A DNA stretch of 64,000 nucleotides from contig NC_090696.1 in the NCBI RefSeq assembly GCF_040954835.1, forward strand, positions 75,143,722-75,207,721, read 5' to 3'. Below, one piece after another: positions 12,001-24,000 of this stretch. The notes beneath the pieces were generated by a model that was not told the DNA's origin, did no database searches, and was given only the letters and a program-made list of their open reading frames with translations. A program made the position numbers and the translations under genes. Within the stretch, counting starts at the first letter, position 1. Each line of letters opens with the position of its first letter. Origin of the DNA: Lepisosteus oculatus (Eukaryota > Chordata > Actinopteri > Semionotiformes > Lepisosteidae).

Positions 12001-15000
12001 TCCCACTGTTCCCCTTCGACCCCTGCTTCTGCTCCCTCCTTCTTTCTCAGTTTTTAGCTATGAAGTAACATCTGCTTGCTTGCAGCAGAGAATACCTTTT
12101 GGGAATCTTGTAACAATAGCACCACCTGCTGGAAGCATTTGGAATTTCATAGCCCCAACCCCCCCCCCCTCCCCTTCCATTCTTCTCTGCACTGAGCTCA
12201 ATCTATTCTTCCCAAGGGGCGTTGTAGGAATGTGTTGACACTTCTGCTGATATTCGTGTAATAAGTATCCAGGCTTGTCCAGTTGTGTTGTTAATTTCTT
12301 TCTCATGCCGTCCGCATCAACAAGAGTAATTTCACATGTTCTTTTACAGCCGAGACAGTGCTAAATGTTGAGCTATTAAGAGTTCTCATAATGAAACCCT
12401 AATGCACGCTTATTATTCAGTTTATGCTTTCAGCTTTTGTGATCTTGTAATTGTTACCTTTACTAATTATCTGCAACAGCATGTCGTATCGCATTTATTC
12501 TTGGTGAAATGCCACTAACTTCTTTCAAGTTTTCTTGTGCCTTTTTTTTCCCCGAGTAGATAATTAGCATTTAGAACAGGCCTGGGCACTGATAACGCAG
12601 GTCGTATACTATGTATTTACTTTTTAGAAGATTTGCGCTAAAGGGAAGTTTTAAATGGTAAGGTATCGCCAGTGCTGTAAGCCCCAACTGTGCGATTTCA
12701 GTAGCCTGAGCCTTCCGTGTGAATACGGCTCAGACAAGAAAGGTGCTTCTTGCTGTCTGCAGTAAGACTCGGTTGACATACCTTCCACACCAGCAGCCAT
12801 ATCACCCTGCAACTCACAACTGGAACCCACTGAAGCTCAGCAGGTGTGAGCCTGGTCAGTACCTGGATGGGAGACCTCCTGGGAAAAACTAAGGTTGCTG
12901 CTGGAAGAGGTGTTAGTGGGGCCAGCAGGGGGCGCTCATCCTGCGGTCCATGTGGGTCCTAATGACCCAGTATAGCGACGGGGACACTATACTGTAAACA
13001 GGCGCCGTCCTTCGGATGAGACGTAAAACCGAGGTCCTGACTCTCTGTGGTCATTAAAAATCCCAGGGCGCTTCTCGAAAAGAGTAGGGGTGTTACCCCG
13101 GTGTCCTGGCCAAATTTCCCCATTTGCCCTTACCAATCATGGCCTCCTAATAATCCCCCTCTATGAATTGGCTACATTACTCTGCTCTCCTCCCCACTGA
13201 GAGCTGGTGTGTGGTGAACGTTCTGGCGCACTATGGCTGCCGTCGCATCATCCAGGTGGGGCTGCACATTGGTGGTGGTGGAAGGGAGTCCCCATTACCT
13301 GTAAAGCGCTTTGAGTGGAGAGTCCAGAAAAGCGCTATATAAGTGTGAGCGATTATTATTATTATTATTATTATTATTCTTCAGCACAGTGGGGAGCCTC
13401 AGCTGCCCTGTAGTCAACAGCAGGAATTGTCCTGGGCAGTGTTAGCTTGTGCTCCCAGCACTTTTATGGGAAACTGCTGTTTGACTTGAACAATCCAGCC
13501 CCATACTTAAAGGAGCCCTTAAATGGCGCCTGTGTTGGGTTTCGGGGTCCGGGCTGACGCGCGGCGGTCTGTGTGTGTGTCCGCCCTGCAGCATGGCCAA
13601 CGTGAAGATCGAGCTGGCGAAGCTGGAGAGCGAGGCGTGGCCGGGGGCGCTGGACGTGGAGAGGGAGCGGCTGGTGCTGATCAACGAGAAGGAGGAGCTG
13701 CTGAAGGAGCTGCAGTTCGTGACGCCGCGGCGGCGCACGCCGGGCGAGCTGGAGCGGCTGGAGGCCGAGCGCCGCCGGCTGGAGGAGGAGCTGCAGGCGG
13801 TGCGGAGCACGCCCAGCCCGGCGCTGGCGGAGAGGTAGGGGCACCCGCCGGGGGCGAGGGACTCCTGTTCTACATGACGCCAGATCACTGCCCGTTGCAG
13901 CCGTAGCGGCACAAGTGAAATCTGCTGAAGCGATCCTGTCGCCGCTGTGGTTTATTGCAGACGATGATGTGTTCAATTCAAAATTTGGGCGTTTCTCGAA
14001 AAGAGTAGGGGTGTTATCCCGGCGTCCTGACCAAATTTCCCGTTGGCCCTTACCAATCATGGCCTCCTAATCATCCCCATCTATAAAAATTGGCTTCATT
14101 ACTCTGCTCTCCTCCCCACTGAGAGCTGGTGTGTGGTGAGCGTTCTGGCGCACTATGGTTGCCGTCGCATCATCCAGGTGGGGCTGCACATTGGTGGTGG
14201 TAGTGGGATTCCCCATTACCGGTAAAGCGCTTTGAGTGGAGTGTCCAGAAAAGCGCTCTATAAGTGTAAGCAATTATTATTCATTATTATTATTAAAATG
14301 CTGTCGCTCACCAGCAAACTGTAAAAAACTCGGGTGGTTGTATGATGCTAGACGAAGTGAGAGCAAAAACCCCATGGTCTTGGACCCGTGTAATACAGAC
14401 GGGAAGGGGTTTGTTTCTGGCAGAGAGAAGTTGTGAAATTCAAATTTCTACCTCCCCAACATCTTAGCGCTTGGTGAAAATGTATCGTGTTTTCCTTGGC
14501 TGATATTTTCATGTTTGCTCTCTTTCTCCCAGGTAGACATTTGTATTAGATATTTGTGATCTAGTGTGTTGTTCTAAGTCAGAGCACATACCAAATTAGG
14601 ACTTTCACTTAACTCTACGCTGTAATTTACAGCCAATATGGCTCTACCACAGAAACCAAGCGACTTCAAGCCAGCCCAAATTTTCCCTGTGGTGATGGGA
14701 ATGCACAGGGTAGTCATTTTCAGGAAAGAGAAAACTCTTTTGCTCTGACTGCAGAAGATGAAACCTATAACGTAGTAAATTACCATGTATTCATCTAATG
14801 AACACAAACTTGCATTAAAAAAGAATCGGGTACTTCAGCCAAATAAGGGGTTTTACAGTGTACGTCGGAGCAGGGTTTGCAGATGCATTTAAACTGTCTC
14901 AAGGAATCAAGGAAAGATGTCTCCGTCTCTCAGTGCACTAAATATTGTGTACTGCAGTTTTTAAAAAACTGTTTTTTATAAATTGGTGCAATACAGCAGT

Positions 15001-18000
15001 ATCTGTTCTGCTTTACTTGGGCTGATGTCAGCACAGTTGGAGGACCGGTGTTTACTGAAAGGAACACTCTCATATGGAAAAATGGTGACATTGTGCTACA
15101 GTTTTTCGGATGAGCGTTAAAACAATGGTTTTGACCTCTCGGCCATTAAAGCCATGGCACTGTTTGTAACAGGAGGGGTGCCAACCCTGGGCCTCCTTCC
15201 ACTTGTTTCAGTCGATGAAGCAATTTCTCACTTCTTCACTTGATACTCTGTGCAGTGGGTCTACATAATGGTCCAGTGGGCGCTGTACTTAACTGATGGA
15301 TGAAGTGGATCCCTTGCTTTTACATTAAGCTCTTTAGGATCCTTTAGGTCGAAGGGTGCTCTGGAAATGTTTGCTCTTACCTGCATTAGTTTCATTGTTT
15401 AATTGAATCCACATTTGTATTTGGAGGATTTTTTTTTCTTTTGCAAGACTGCGTCCAACAGCTGACGGAAACTCTCGCCGTAAGTGTCGCTAAACTTCAA
15501 ATCGCGGCCTGCGAGACCATTTGTTTGGCGGGAGCTGGGCAGTACCCACCTGCAACGTGGCGTGCAGGCTGGGAAGATGAAGGACTTGGCTCGTGCTCAA
15601 AGCGGGGGGGACGTGGTGTGCACCTCGGTTCCGCTGCAAGCTGACGGCGGTCTTGTTGCTTCAGGTTGAAAGTGCAGGAGAAGAGGAGGCTGCTGCTGCT
15701 GAAGCTGGAGGAGTCCACCAGGCTGGCGACTCGGCTGCATTCGCAGCTGAAAAGGTGACCGTGGCCTTCTGTGACCGGGGGTTGGGCTACCTGTAAAGGT
15801 AAAGGGGAGAAGGAGCTAGGGGGCCAGTGGAGCCGGAAGCTGTGAATGAACCCGAACTGAAACCTGAAATCCCGTTGCGAGGTTTAGCTTCCGAAGGGAG
15901 ATGACTAAATTGCCAGCATCTGTCAGCCACCGTGAGCTGCCTGTGTGGTTCTGCAAACCAATATGTCACACACAGCCCACTGCTAGATTTGTGGAGATCT
16001 AATAGGCAGCGTCGAATTTTGTGTTGGATTTCAACTGATGTCAGAAACTTTGAATTCCTGCTATCATTTAGGAGGGGCTATTTTTATATTTTTTTTTAAA
16101 ACACACAGCCTACTTTTTGGTTTCTGCTCCTCCTATGACATTGATTTTCTTAGATTCCACAGCACATTTCATATATTCCCCATTATTGGGCCACACAGTA
16201 ATTTAAGAGTCAGTGTTGTTTTAGCCTGTTTTTAAAGGGCTCATTTTGTGTTGTGTTTCGAGACCTTTATGCAGCAGGCCACCTGAGAGGAGGTTTTTTT
16301 TATCAAAAGTCCCATGTATGCATAATGCATATGGTCAGTTCTTCTTTAAAAACTTACAAAGTGAGATAGCATATGAAAAACAAACCCAAAATGTAATTAT
16401 TTCTTGTTGGCTATGGCTTTCACAGTGACTTTCAGCAATACACTTTAATTGTCATCCATTCAAAATCCTTTAATAGACAATAAGAAACCCCCCACTATTC
16501 TATTGCAAAGATCAGCCTTTTGTCCAGCTTCAAAATGAGGAAGAATATCTTTGCAATGCTGGAAGGACACAGCGAGATGCATTTTAATCCACGTTTAAAC
16601 TCGAATAGCAAGAAACTTTTAATCCTAAAATGTTTCACTGTATCGGTAGCAAGCACATATTACAATAATGTCATAATTAACTAGATCTTTCATAGTTGTT
16701 TCAGAATTTCATGCTTCTTTGTCCAATGTTGATCCAGAAAAAGCATTTACAATGGAACACGTTAACTATTTTTTTTGTCCATTTTTTTTTATTTGCAAAT
16801 GTTCTTTTTGCAATTCTAAAAGGCACTTCTGCATTTCCAAAACGGGTTCTTTGGAAGTTTCACACGCTGATATGAAGTTAAAGCCTAAAACCATCGGTTC
16901 TGTAGTAACAATTAGTGTGATACAACATTTCATCAGACGTATAAAGCTTCTGGGCACGTGTCCTGGAGGGTGTTTTAGTGAGAGGCAGCCCGGTCTAGAA
17001 ATGTAAAGCCATGTCCGTCTGTCGCTGTCCCTGCCTGCAGCCTCTCCGCCAGCACGCTGTCTGTATCCTCGGGAAGCAGCCTGGGTTCCCTGGCCTCCAG
17101 CCGGGGGTCTCTGAACACCTCCAGCCGGGGGTCCCTCAACTCCCTGAGCTCCACCGACCTCTACTACGGTCAGGCCGACCAGCCCGTGGACCTGGACTAC
17201 CAGTACAAGCTGGACCTGCTGCTGCAGGAGAAGCCCGCCTACGCCCCCTCCGGGCCCATCACCACCATCCACGAGAACGAGGTGATCAAGCCCCCCGCCG
17301 GCGCCCCCCGCTCGCCCGCCCGCGCCCCCGAGCCCCCCAAGTCGGTGGCGTCGCTGTCCTCCAGGTCCTCCCTGTCCTCGCTCTCGCCCCCCGGCTCCCC
17401 CCTGGTCTCCGACGGGCCCTCGCTCCCTTCCTCCCAGGACTCCCCCCCGCGGGACTTGGCCGCGGAGCTCGAGGACGGCGGCGTCGCCGGGGACCTCGCG
17501 GGCCTGAGCTTCTGTGAGGACCAGATGCTGCTGGACTGCGATGCCGCAGACAAGGAGGACGGCGACGGCGTCCACCCCCCCCTGACAGCCCTGCAGGAAG
17601 GAGTGAGGGGTAAGGGCGGCCCTCGGGGCTGAAATTGTACTTTTTTTTGCTGGGCGGCAAGCACATCTTAAAAGGGGCGGCGGCAGTTCTTCTGAAACTC
17701 GCCGACTCAGTAGTGCCGTATTGGTCTCTGGATGCAAAAAAATGAAGCCCCCTTGGTGAGCAAGCACCCTTTTCCTTGTGGTGTGGGGGGAGAAAATAAG
17801 CCATAAGCTACCATAAGCTACAATCTTCTGTAATTTAGCTCTTCCCTTCGAGATCCCCTCTGATCCCCATGGTGTGCTTGCATCATTATGAATGATCAGG
17901 TTAAGCAGTTCACACCATTGCCTTGACAAACCTTTGGGAGTATCCGCGTTTCCTGATTTTCATTACAGAGGCATTTCATTTCATATGCACCAGTTAGAGA

Positions 18001-21000
18001 TAAAACGGCGTCGTCAGCCTTTTCCACGCCACAGACGTTGATTTTTGATGAATGTGCGCAAACGGATCCATTCTGTTTCAGTTCTGTCTAGGGAGCCTAG
18101 TGTTTTTTTTTCTATCGATTGTGTATCGTTTAAAAAGAAAAATCTGATGCATCAGTTAACTCACTTTGGAATTGGGTCAGAAAAGAAAATGAATCTTGGG
18201 TGTGTATTAATGTGTGATATGGCTACTACAGGAATACAGCACTAAAAGTGACTCAACCCTTCATGTACTGGCAGGAGGTGATAGTCCCTGCCAGTAGAAA
18301 AAGTCTCTGACTCTGGGCTTCAGAGAGGAGGAAGGGAGGATTTTCAGTGAACAATGACATTAGACTACAGAACAGAGGTGAACACAGGCCACAGAGTTCA
18401 TCTCGCAAACAACCAGATGTTCACAGCAGCCTATAAAAATACATGAGCACCTCTTACTTTTATTTACACAAAAAATACAACTTCACGCCATAAAGGGTTA
18501 AACCAGTTTGCTCATACAAGAAGTGGCACCTGTTTTATTCTCATTTGCTCATTGAATTTGAAGGTTGTGGGTAATTGCTGAGCTCAGACAATTCTCTGCT
18601 TAAAACTCATGCACAGTCTTGACTTTTAATAGTGATCAATCGGTACAATGACTGAAGCATCTCTCTCAGCTGTAGGTTTATTGCAGTTTTACACTTAAAT
18701 TCACATAAAACCGAAAGGGGTTGTTGCCTTATTAAATTCTACCCGTTTTACCAGCGGTTTTATGTAGAACTTAATATTTGGAAAAGTATTTTCAATACAT
18801 TTTGGCAAAATCTAGTACTTCAGCTGAACATTGTTTGTTTTAACTCTGCTTTGCGCAGACATTTTATTCCAAGAAAAGTGAAATGGAGGCCATTTTCTTA
18901 TAAACAAAAGTCACGTCTCTATTAAAATATGAATAAAACATGGAGGAAAGGTTGGGACTTCAAGCAGAAGTGGGATGATTCTAGGAATGTAGCCCTGTGT
19001 GTAGGATTCTAGCTCTACCAGATAACAAGCAATCCATTAATAAGATGTAAGAGAAACTTCTGAAGAAATGTTACATTCCTGAAACTTGAGACACCTCAAA
19101 TCCTGCAACACATCAAGTCCAGATTAAAGTATTCCCTTTGGTTAGAACAAGTTCTAATAGCTTCAATTTCATTTAAACAATTAATTGGATGATAATGGGA
19201 TTATGTATTTTTTTAAAATGTTTGTTTTAAGTATGTGTTTTTTTCCTGTTGCGTTCTGCAGTTTAGCTGAATGTGATATGTATCCTTGTGTTGCACATCC
19301 CTGATTAGTCCATGATGTGTGCAGGGAATTTATTCATAAGGAGCTGGAAGAGACTTAGTGGGAAAAATTGCTTTTTGTTTCACGCCAGACAGCCAGCCTT
19401 CCTTTCATCTTTTAGATTGGAAAATTGTCCGAAAATTAAAATAATTTTCTTAAACGCCAACAAGAAAAGATTTACCTTCCTGTAAAGGACCAATTCCAAT
19501 AGAGGAGCAGTAGGGTCATAGATATGTTTCAGGGTCAGTAGAAAAGTACTGTACTTTACTTTACTATAGCTGGCATTGTTTTTGTATTGACCCTCCTAAT
19601 GTGTACCGTACATGTATATAGTATGTGCACATTAATATAACTGTGAATTATAGCTTTAGGGAACATTAAAAGAGACCATAATCTTTTTAAAATGTTATCA
19701 GCCCCATAGTTCTTATTGGAAGCGAAATTGTTTCTTTCTAAATGAATGTTTTTGTCAAAATGAATTCCGACTGAAACCATATCTACAGCCCTGTTTATTA
19801 GGCAAAATCCTTAAACCTTCTTGTGTGATTTAACGTAATGCAGTGAAGATTTGTGGGCTTGTATTTGAAAACCGAAGATTTCCCATTATCCATGAATTTC
19901 TTTGGCACCCCTGTGTTTATCCTTTTATTCAGTAATGATTTAATTCTCTGGGAAGCGGGCTTTTTTTCCCCCATGATAGAGGAACCCGTTATTCAGTTTT
20001 ATTTTATGCTCTCCTGCCATCTACTGGCTAATTTCTTCACTGCAGTTCAACTGCCGACCTTTCCTTGTGAGTTGTTTCTGGAATTGGGAACTATCCAGTG
20101 ACCTTTAACAGACACACCTGATCGAGTAGTGGAAAATCTGAAGCTGAGCACTGTTTGCTTTAAACCTCCCTAGTCAGCCTAACTCCCCTCTTTCAAAATT
20201 ATATTGTCGCAAGATCAATGTTACTGCAGACAGTTCAGATTGGAAGGTATTTTTGTACAAGTAGGTTATAAAGCTGGCTGGCCCAACTCCATACAGACAC
20301 CCATACAGCTTGAAAACTGCACAGTGGAGCAAAGTCATCTGATCCTTTTACCAAATACACTCTGATCCCAGAGAAAACGAAAATGACCAATTTCTAACAG
20401 ATCTCTAATGTTATGTTAGCGTTCGGCACTGATGGTGATAGGCTCCCATTTAAGTGTGCACCAGGATTTGGACTGTTTCTTTTTTTAAGCATAAGGTTTA
20501 TAAGAGCCTCGTCTTTATGTAGTAAGAAAAACACAGTTTATAAAATCTCCAGTGAAGTCTTCTGAGCTCCAAACTATGTACGGTTACCACCTCTAGTCCT
20601 CCTGTATTCTGAAAGCCCCTTGTGGACACGAATAAGTTTGAAATGCCTGAAGACTGTCAGGCCTTTGATTTCCTGTGTACAGAGCTGTTGTGATGCAGTA
20701 GCTGTGCTTGCCTTGCTTCGCCATGTTGCTGTGGGTGTGCAGTGGCTTTGCCTTCACCCTGCACGCTTTCATAGGAGTTTTTAGTCTTGAGTTCTGCGGC
20801 ATTTAGAAGCCTGAAAGAAAGGCAGGCAAAAGAAAAGCTGTTTTGTGGGGGTTCTGTCTTTGCAGATGACGATTTGCAAAAAAGGCCGACGGGTCGCCTA
20901 CTTGAAGAGAAGACGGCGTGCGTCTCCGCCGCCGTGTCGGACGAGTCGGTCGCTGGAGACAGCGGCGTGTACGAGGCGTCAGTCAAGAGGTACGTCTCCT

Positions 21001-24000
21001 TTGATCAACGAAAAACGCAGAAGAATGTCGTCCAGCGTTCCTCTGATCTTTAACTCCTCTCCGGTCCCCAGACATTGGGCTAGTTTCCAGTTCATTAAAA
21101 TCGACCTTATTGTGAACATAAATGGAACAGGATGCTTATTACCAGTAAGCTGGAATTTATTTTCAAATTAATTTGGACACCTGGCTGAAAAGCAGAGATG
21201 AGACTTTTTAGAATCAATTTAACAGAACACCCGAGGCCCCATCAATGAACAAGTTAAAGCTGACAAGTCTTAAAGCTAAATTCAGACCTAAGACCCCCTC
21301 CCTGATTTTAAAGGGAGGGTGTCTTTCAGAATGTTATTAAACACTAACCTGTGTTCGTCTGAGACCAGTCTTTCTCAAGAAAATATTGTTGTTAGATCTA
21401 TTTTGCTTCGTTTGTGTAACAGTGTACACCACGAAGAACCAGCGTGCTTAATCTCTTACTGTTCAGTTGACTCAAACGTGATTAAACAAAAAAAGGTGAA
21501 TATGGTTTGAAATTTGTGATAAAATACTTTTTTTAAATCGGAACCTTTCTGAATGCTCGGGAAGCTCATTCATCTGTTCTCCTTAAGGCTGGATGGCTTT
21601 CATCTGCTTTTGCCTTCAACCCATTTTAAAACCAGCAACCTTCATCATCTATTTCTCCTTCCTAAAAAACTTTTTTTCAGAAGCATTTGGTTTCGCGTTC
21701 AGCCCTCGTCCCGTTTGTTCATAATCTGTTTTAATTAGAATTTGCTGCACAGGCCAGAAATCAGCCTCCCCACTGTGCCACACCAGAAGGACACTTTCAC
21801 TGTGCAATTACTTCCCTCCTTTCAGACAATGGAGTCTAAGTAAATCTGCCCGTATCCCCTTTTCTTCAGCAAGAAATGACTGAAAACTTTGCCGAAGTTT
21901 CGTTGGAACTTTACGGAAGTGAAACGTCCTCAGTGCCAGTGGTTTGTTTGGTCTGTGTGGGAGAAGAAGGCTGTGATTGAACTGTTCCCCCTCTGCAGGT
22001 CTGTTGAAATTGAAGATGTGGCATACATTGAAGATGACCCAGCTGCTGCTGCAGAGGCTTCTCAGGTCCAGATTGGATTTAAGTAAGATACCCCTAGAAG
22101 AAACGTCATGCCTTTTATGCCAGGAGGCGGAATCTGTTGCTCTTTATAAAGAGAATATTAATGGGCAGTCTTTTTTTATTTCCTGTACTTTTGTGTATCC
22201 TATAAAAACAAGAAGCAGCTGTAGGAATTTGGGGATTTTGATTTCCTACTGTATGTGCAATCTTGCAAGCCAGACTGTGCGTCTTGTGTTCCTAACCCTC
22301 CGTGTGTTCTTCTACAAGAAAGGGAGGCTATGTAGAGTAGGAACAAGCACTGACCTGGGAAAGCTGTCATGTTTTCATCAGAATTGTAAAACAGCACATT
22401 TTTAGAAATCTTAATCGGAGACTTATTTTCTCACGGTCATATTTAAAAAGAGGTAGCTGAAAGGTTTGAAGGACTTTTGAGATCATTTCCAAATCATGTG
22501 TAACTAAATATTTTGTGGTTGGACAAAAGGCAAGGGGAATCATCTTGTCTTTTCTGAATTTGATTTTTTTTTTGTATAAGTAAGGTAAACTGCTGTGGAT
22601 TAAAATGTGACTTTTTTAAAAAATGATTTGTGAAAGATGCATTGTGAAGAACACTTTGCTTGAAAGGCGCTTTATCAAATAGTTTGATTGATTGTACCTC
22701 AAATTGGCCTTGAAGTATCCTTCAAAAAGATTTCGTATGTTTGACTGTAGCCTTCAAACATCTAGAAAGACGAGATGCCTTTATCTTTGATTTCGGCATC
22801 CTTCCCTTTAATTAAAGATTATAATTAAGGTGCCTTTCAGGACAGAGTCACTTGCAAACTGTACTTGTAAACGTTTTTATCACAATGTCAACTCAGGCTG
22901 TTTTCAGATATCTAATTGCTCTCTTCCTCTGTTGAAGATATGATGCCAGCAGCTCCAGTTTTGTAATAATTGTGTTGCAGCTCCGAAACCAGGCTGCTCT
23001 TCTGCTGCCACATGGTACAAAAGTGTAAGTATGGGATAGACGGTTGTCCCACTTTGATTTTATTCACCATAATTATAATTTGGCAGTTCTGCGCGCCGTA
23101 GCTTCGTCCTTAAGTGACACCAGCCACCATCAACAGACCCAATAGCTCAGACAGATATAAATGGCTGTTTGGCCAGAGGGAGCCCTGGAGGCAGGTGATA
23201 CAGGGTGTTGTACTCAAGGAAAGGACAAAGATTAGTGCCACTGGGGGTGCAAAGGGAAGCTGTTGCGGGATTTATACCCTTGCCATCTTCCATGAGCATA
23301 TCCATTCTCAAGCGCAGCAGGACTCGCCATTAAAAAACTGGATGGATTCCCATTTTGCGTTGCCCGGTTCCATTTCTTCTGGACCCGAGACAGGTGCCAT
23401 GTCAGCTCAGGCGTTTGTCTCCATCAAGACTTCTTTATTCATCCCCTGCTCTCCCCGCGGTGCTGTTTCTAGCTGGCGTGGTCTGTGTGCGTTCCCTGCC
23501 TTGACAGCCGAAGGAGGCCATCGGTGCTTTGCAAAGTGCCCCTCTGGATCCCTCCACTTATTTGTGTGTGTTTACAAAGACGGCAAAAGGCAAATAGAGA
23601 GACGTTGGGTTTTGAAAACTAAAACTCAGGAATTCATGTTTTTTTTTTGTTTAATGATGCTCCTCTTAAAATGTCCGAGGCGTGTTTGGGAAGGATTAGT
23701 GGTTGCAGTTGTACCTGGAGCTTTTCTCAGGCACAGAGATGTGAGCCGAGGCAGTAGGGTGTCGAACACAGACTGCAGGACCGGAGGTGTTGATTGGACC
23801 AGCGTGTAGTGGCACAGCTGGACGTGGTGGTGTCACATTAAAGCACGGAGCATTCCCTCAGGGTTGTGTGAAATACTGCAGAACTCGGCTTGACGCAAAC
23901 CACAGGAATCCTTTGATTGTGTAAAATGCTCGAATAATGTTGGGAGTTTACACCTGTGTAGTGTAAGTTCATACAATTTAATGAAGTCTCTGCCCAATCT

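Larger units (their letters stand above)
8992..13591 (+). other. 4.6-kb WWC2 intron
   Basis: Carries the Tc1 remnant and SINE copy 1. Around 11575-12240 there is a CpG-richer stretch open in several frames on both strands that I cannot match to a known protein; it may be an unclassified transposon end. Confidence 0.6.

Noticed and set aside
12790..12905. Genuine 5S rRNA gene
   Set aside because: Resembles 5S but is diverged throughout and continues into a SINE body with an (ATT)n tail.
15441..15530. Extra WWC2 exon reading [11 protein letters not shown]
   Set aside because: Preceded by a T-rich tract and AG, but exon 7 joins exon 8 directly in phase and family members have no such insert.
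16766..17929. 387-aa open frame on the minus strand
   Set aside because: It is antisense to WWC2 exon 9; the GC-rich exon simply lacks stops in the other strand. The translation is Gly/Ala/Arg-rich with no recognisable domain.
21860..21960. Extra exon before window exon 11 (CAAGAAATGACTGAAAAC...)
   Set aside because: It has an upstream AG but no fitting phase to both neighbours and no counterpart in WWC proteins.
23114..23809. 231-aa plus frame
   Set aside because: Intronic between C2-domain exons; no domain or family resemblance and no splice phase linking it to WWC2.
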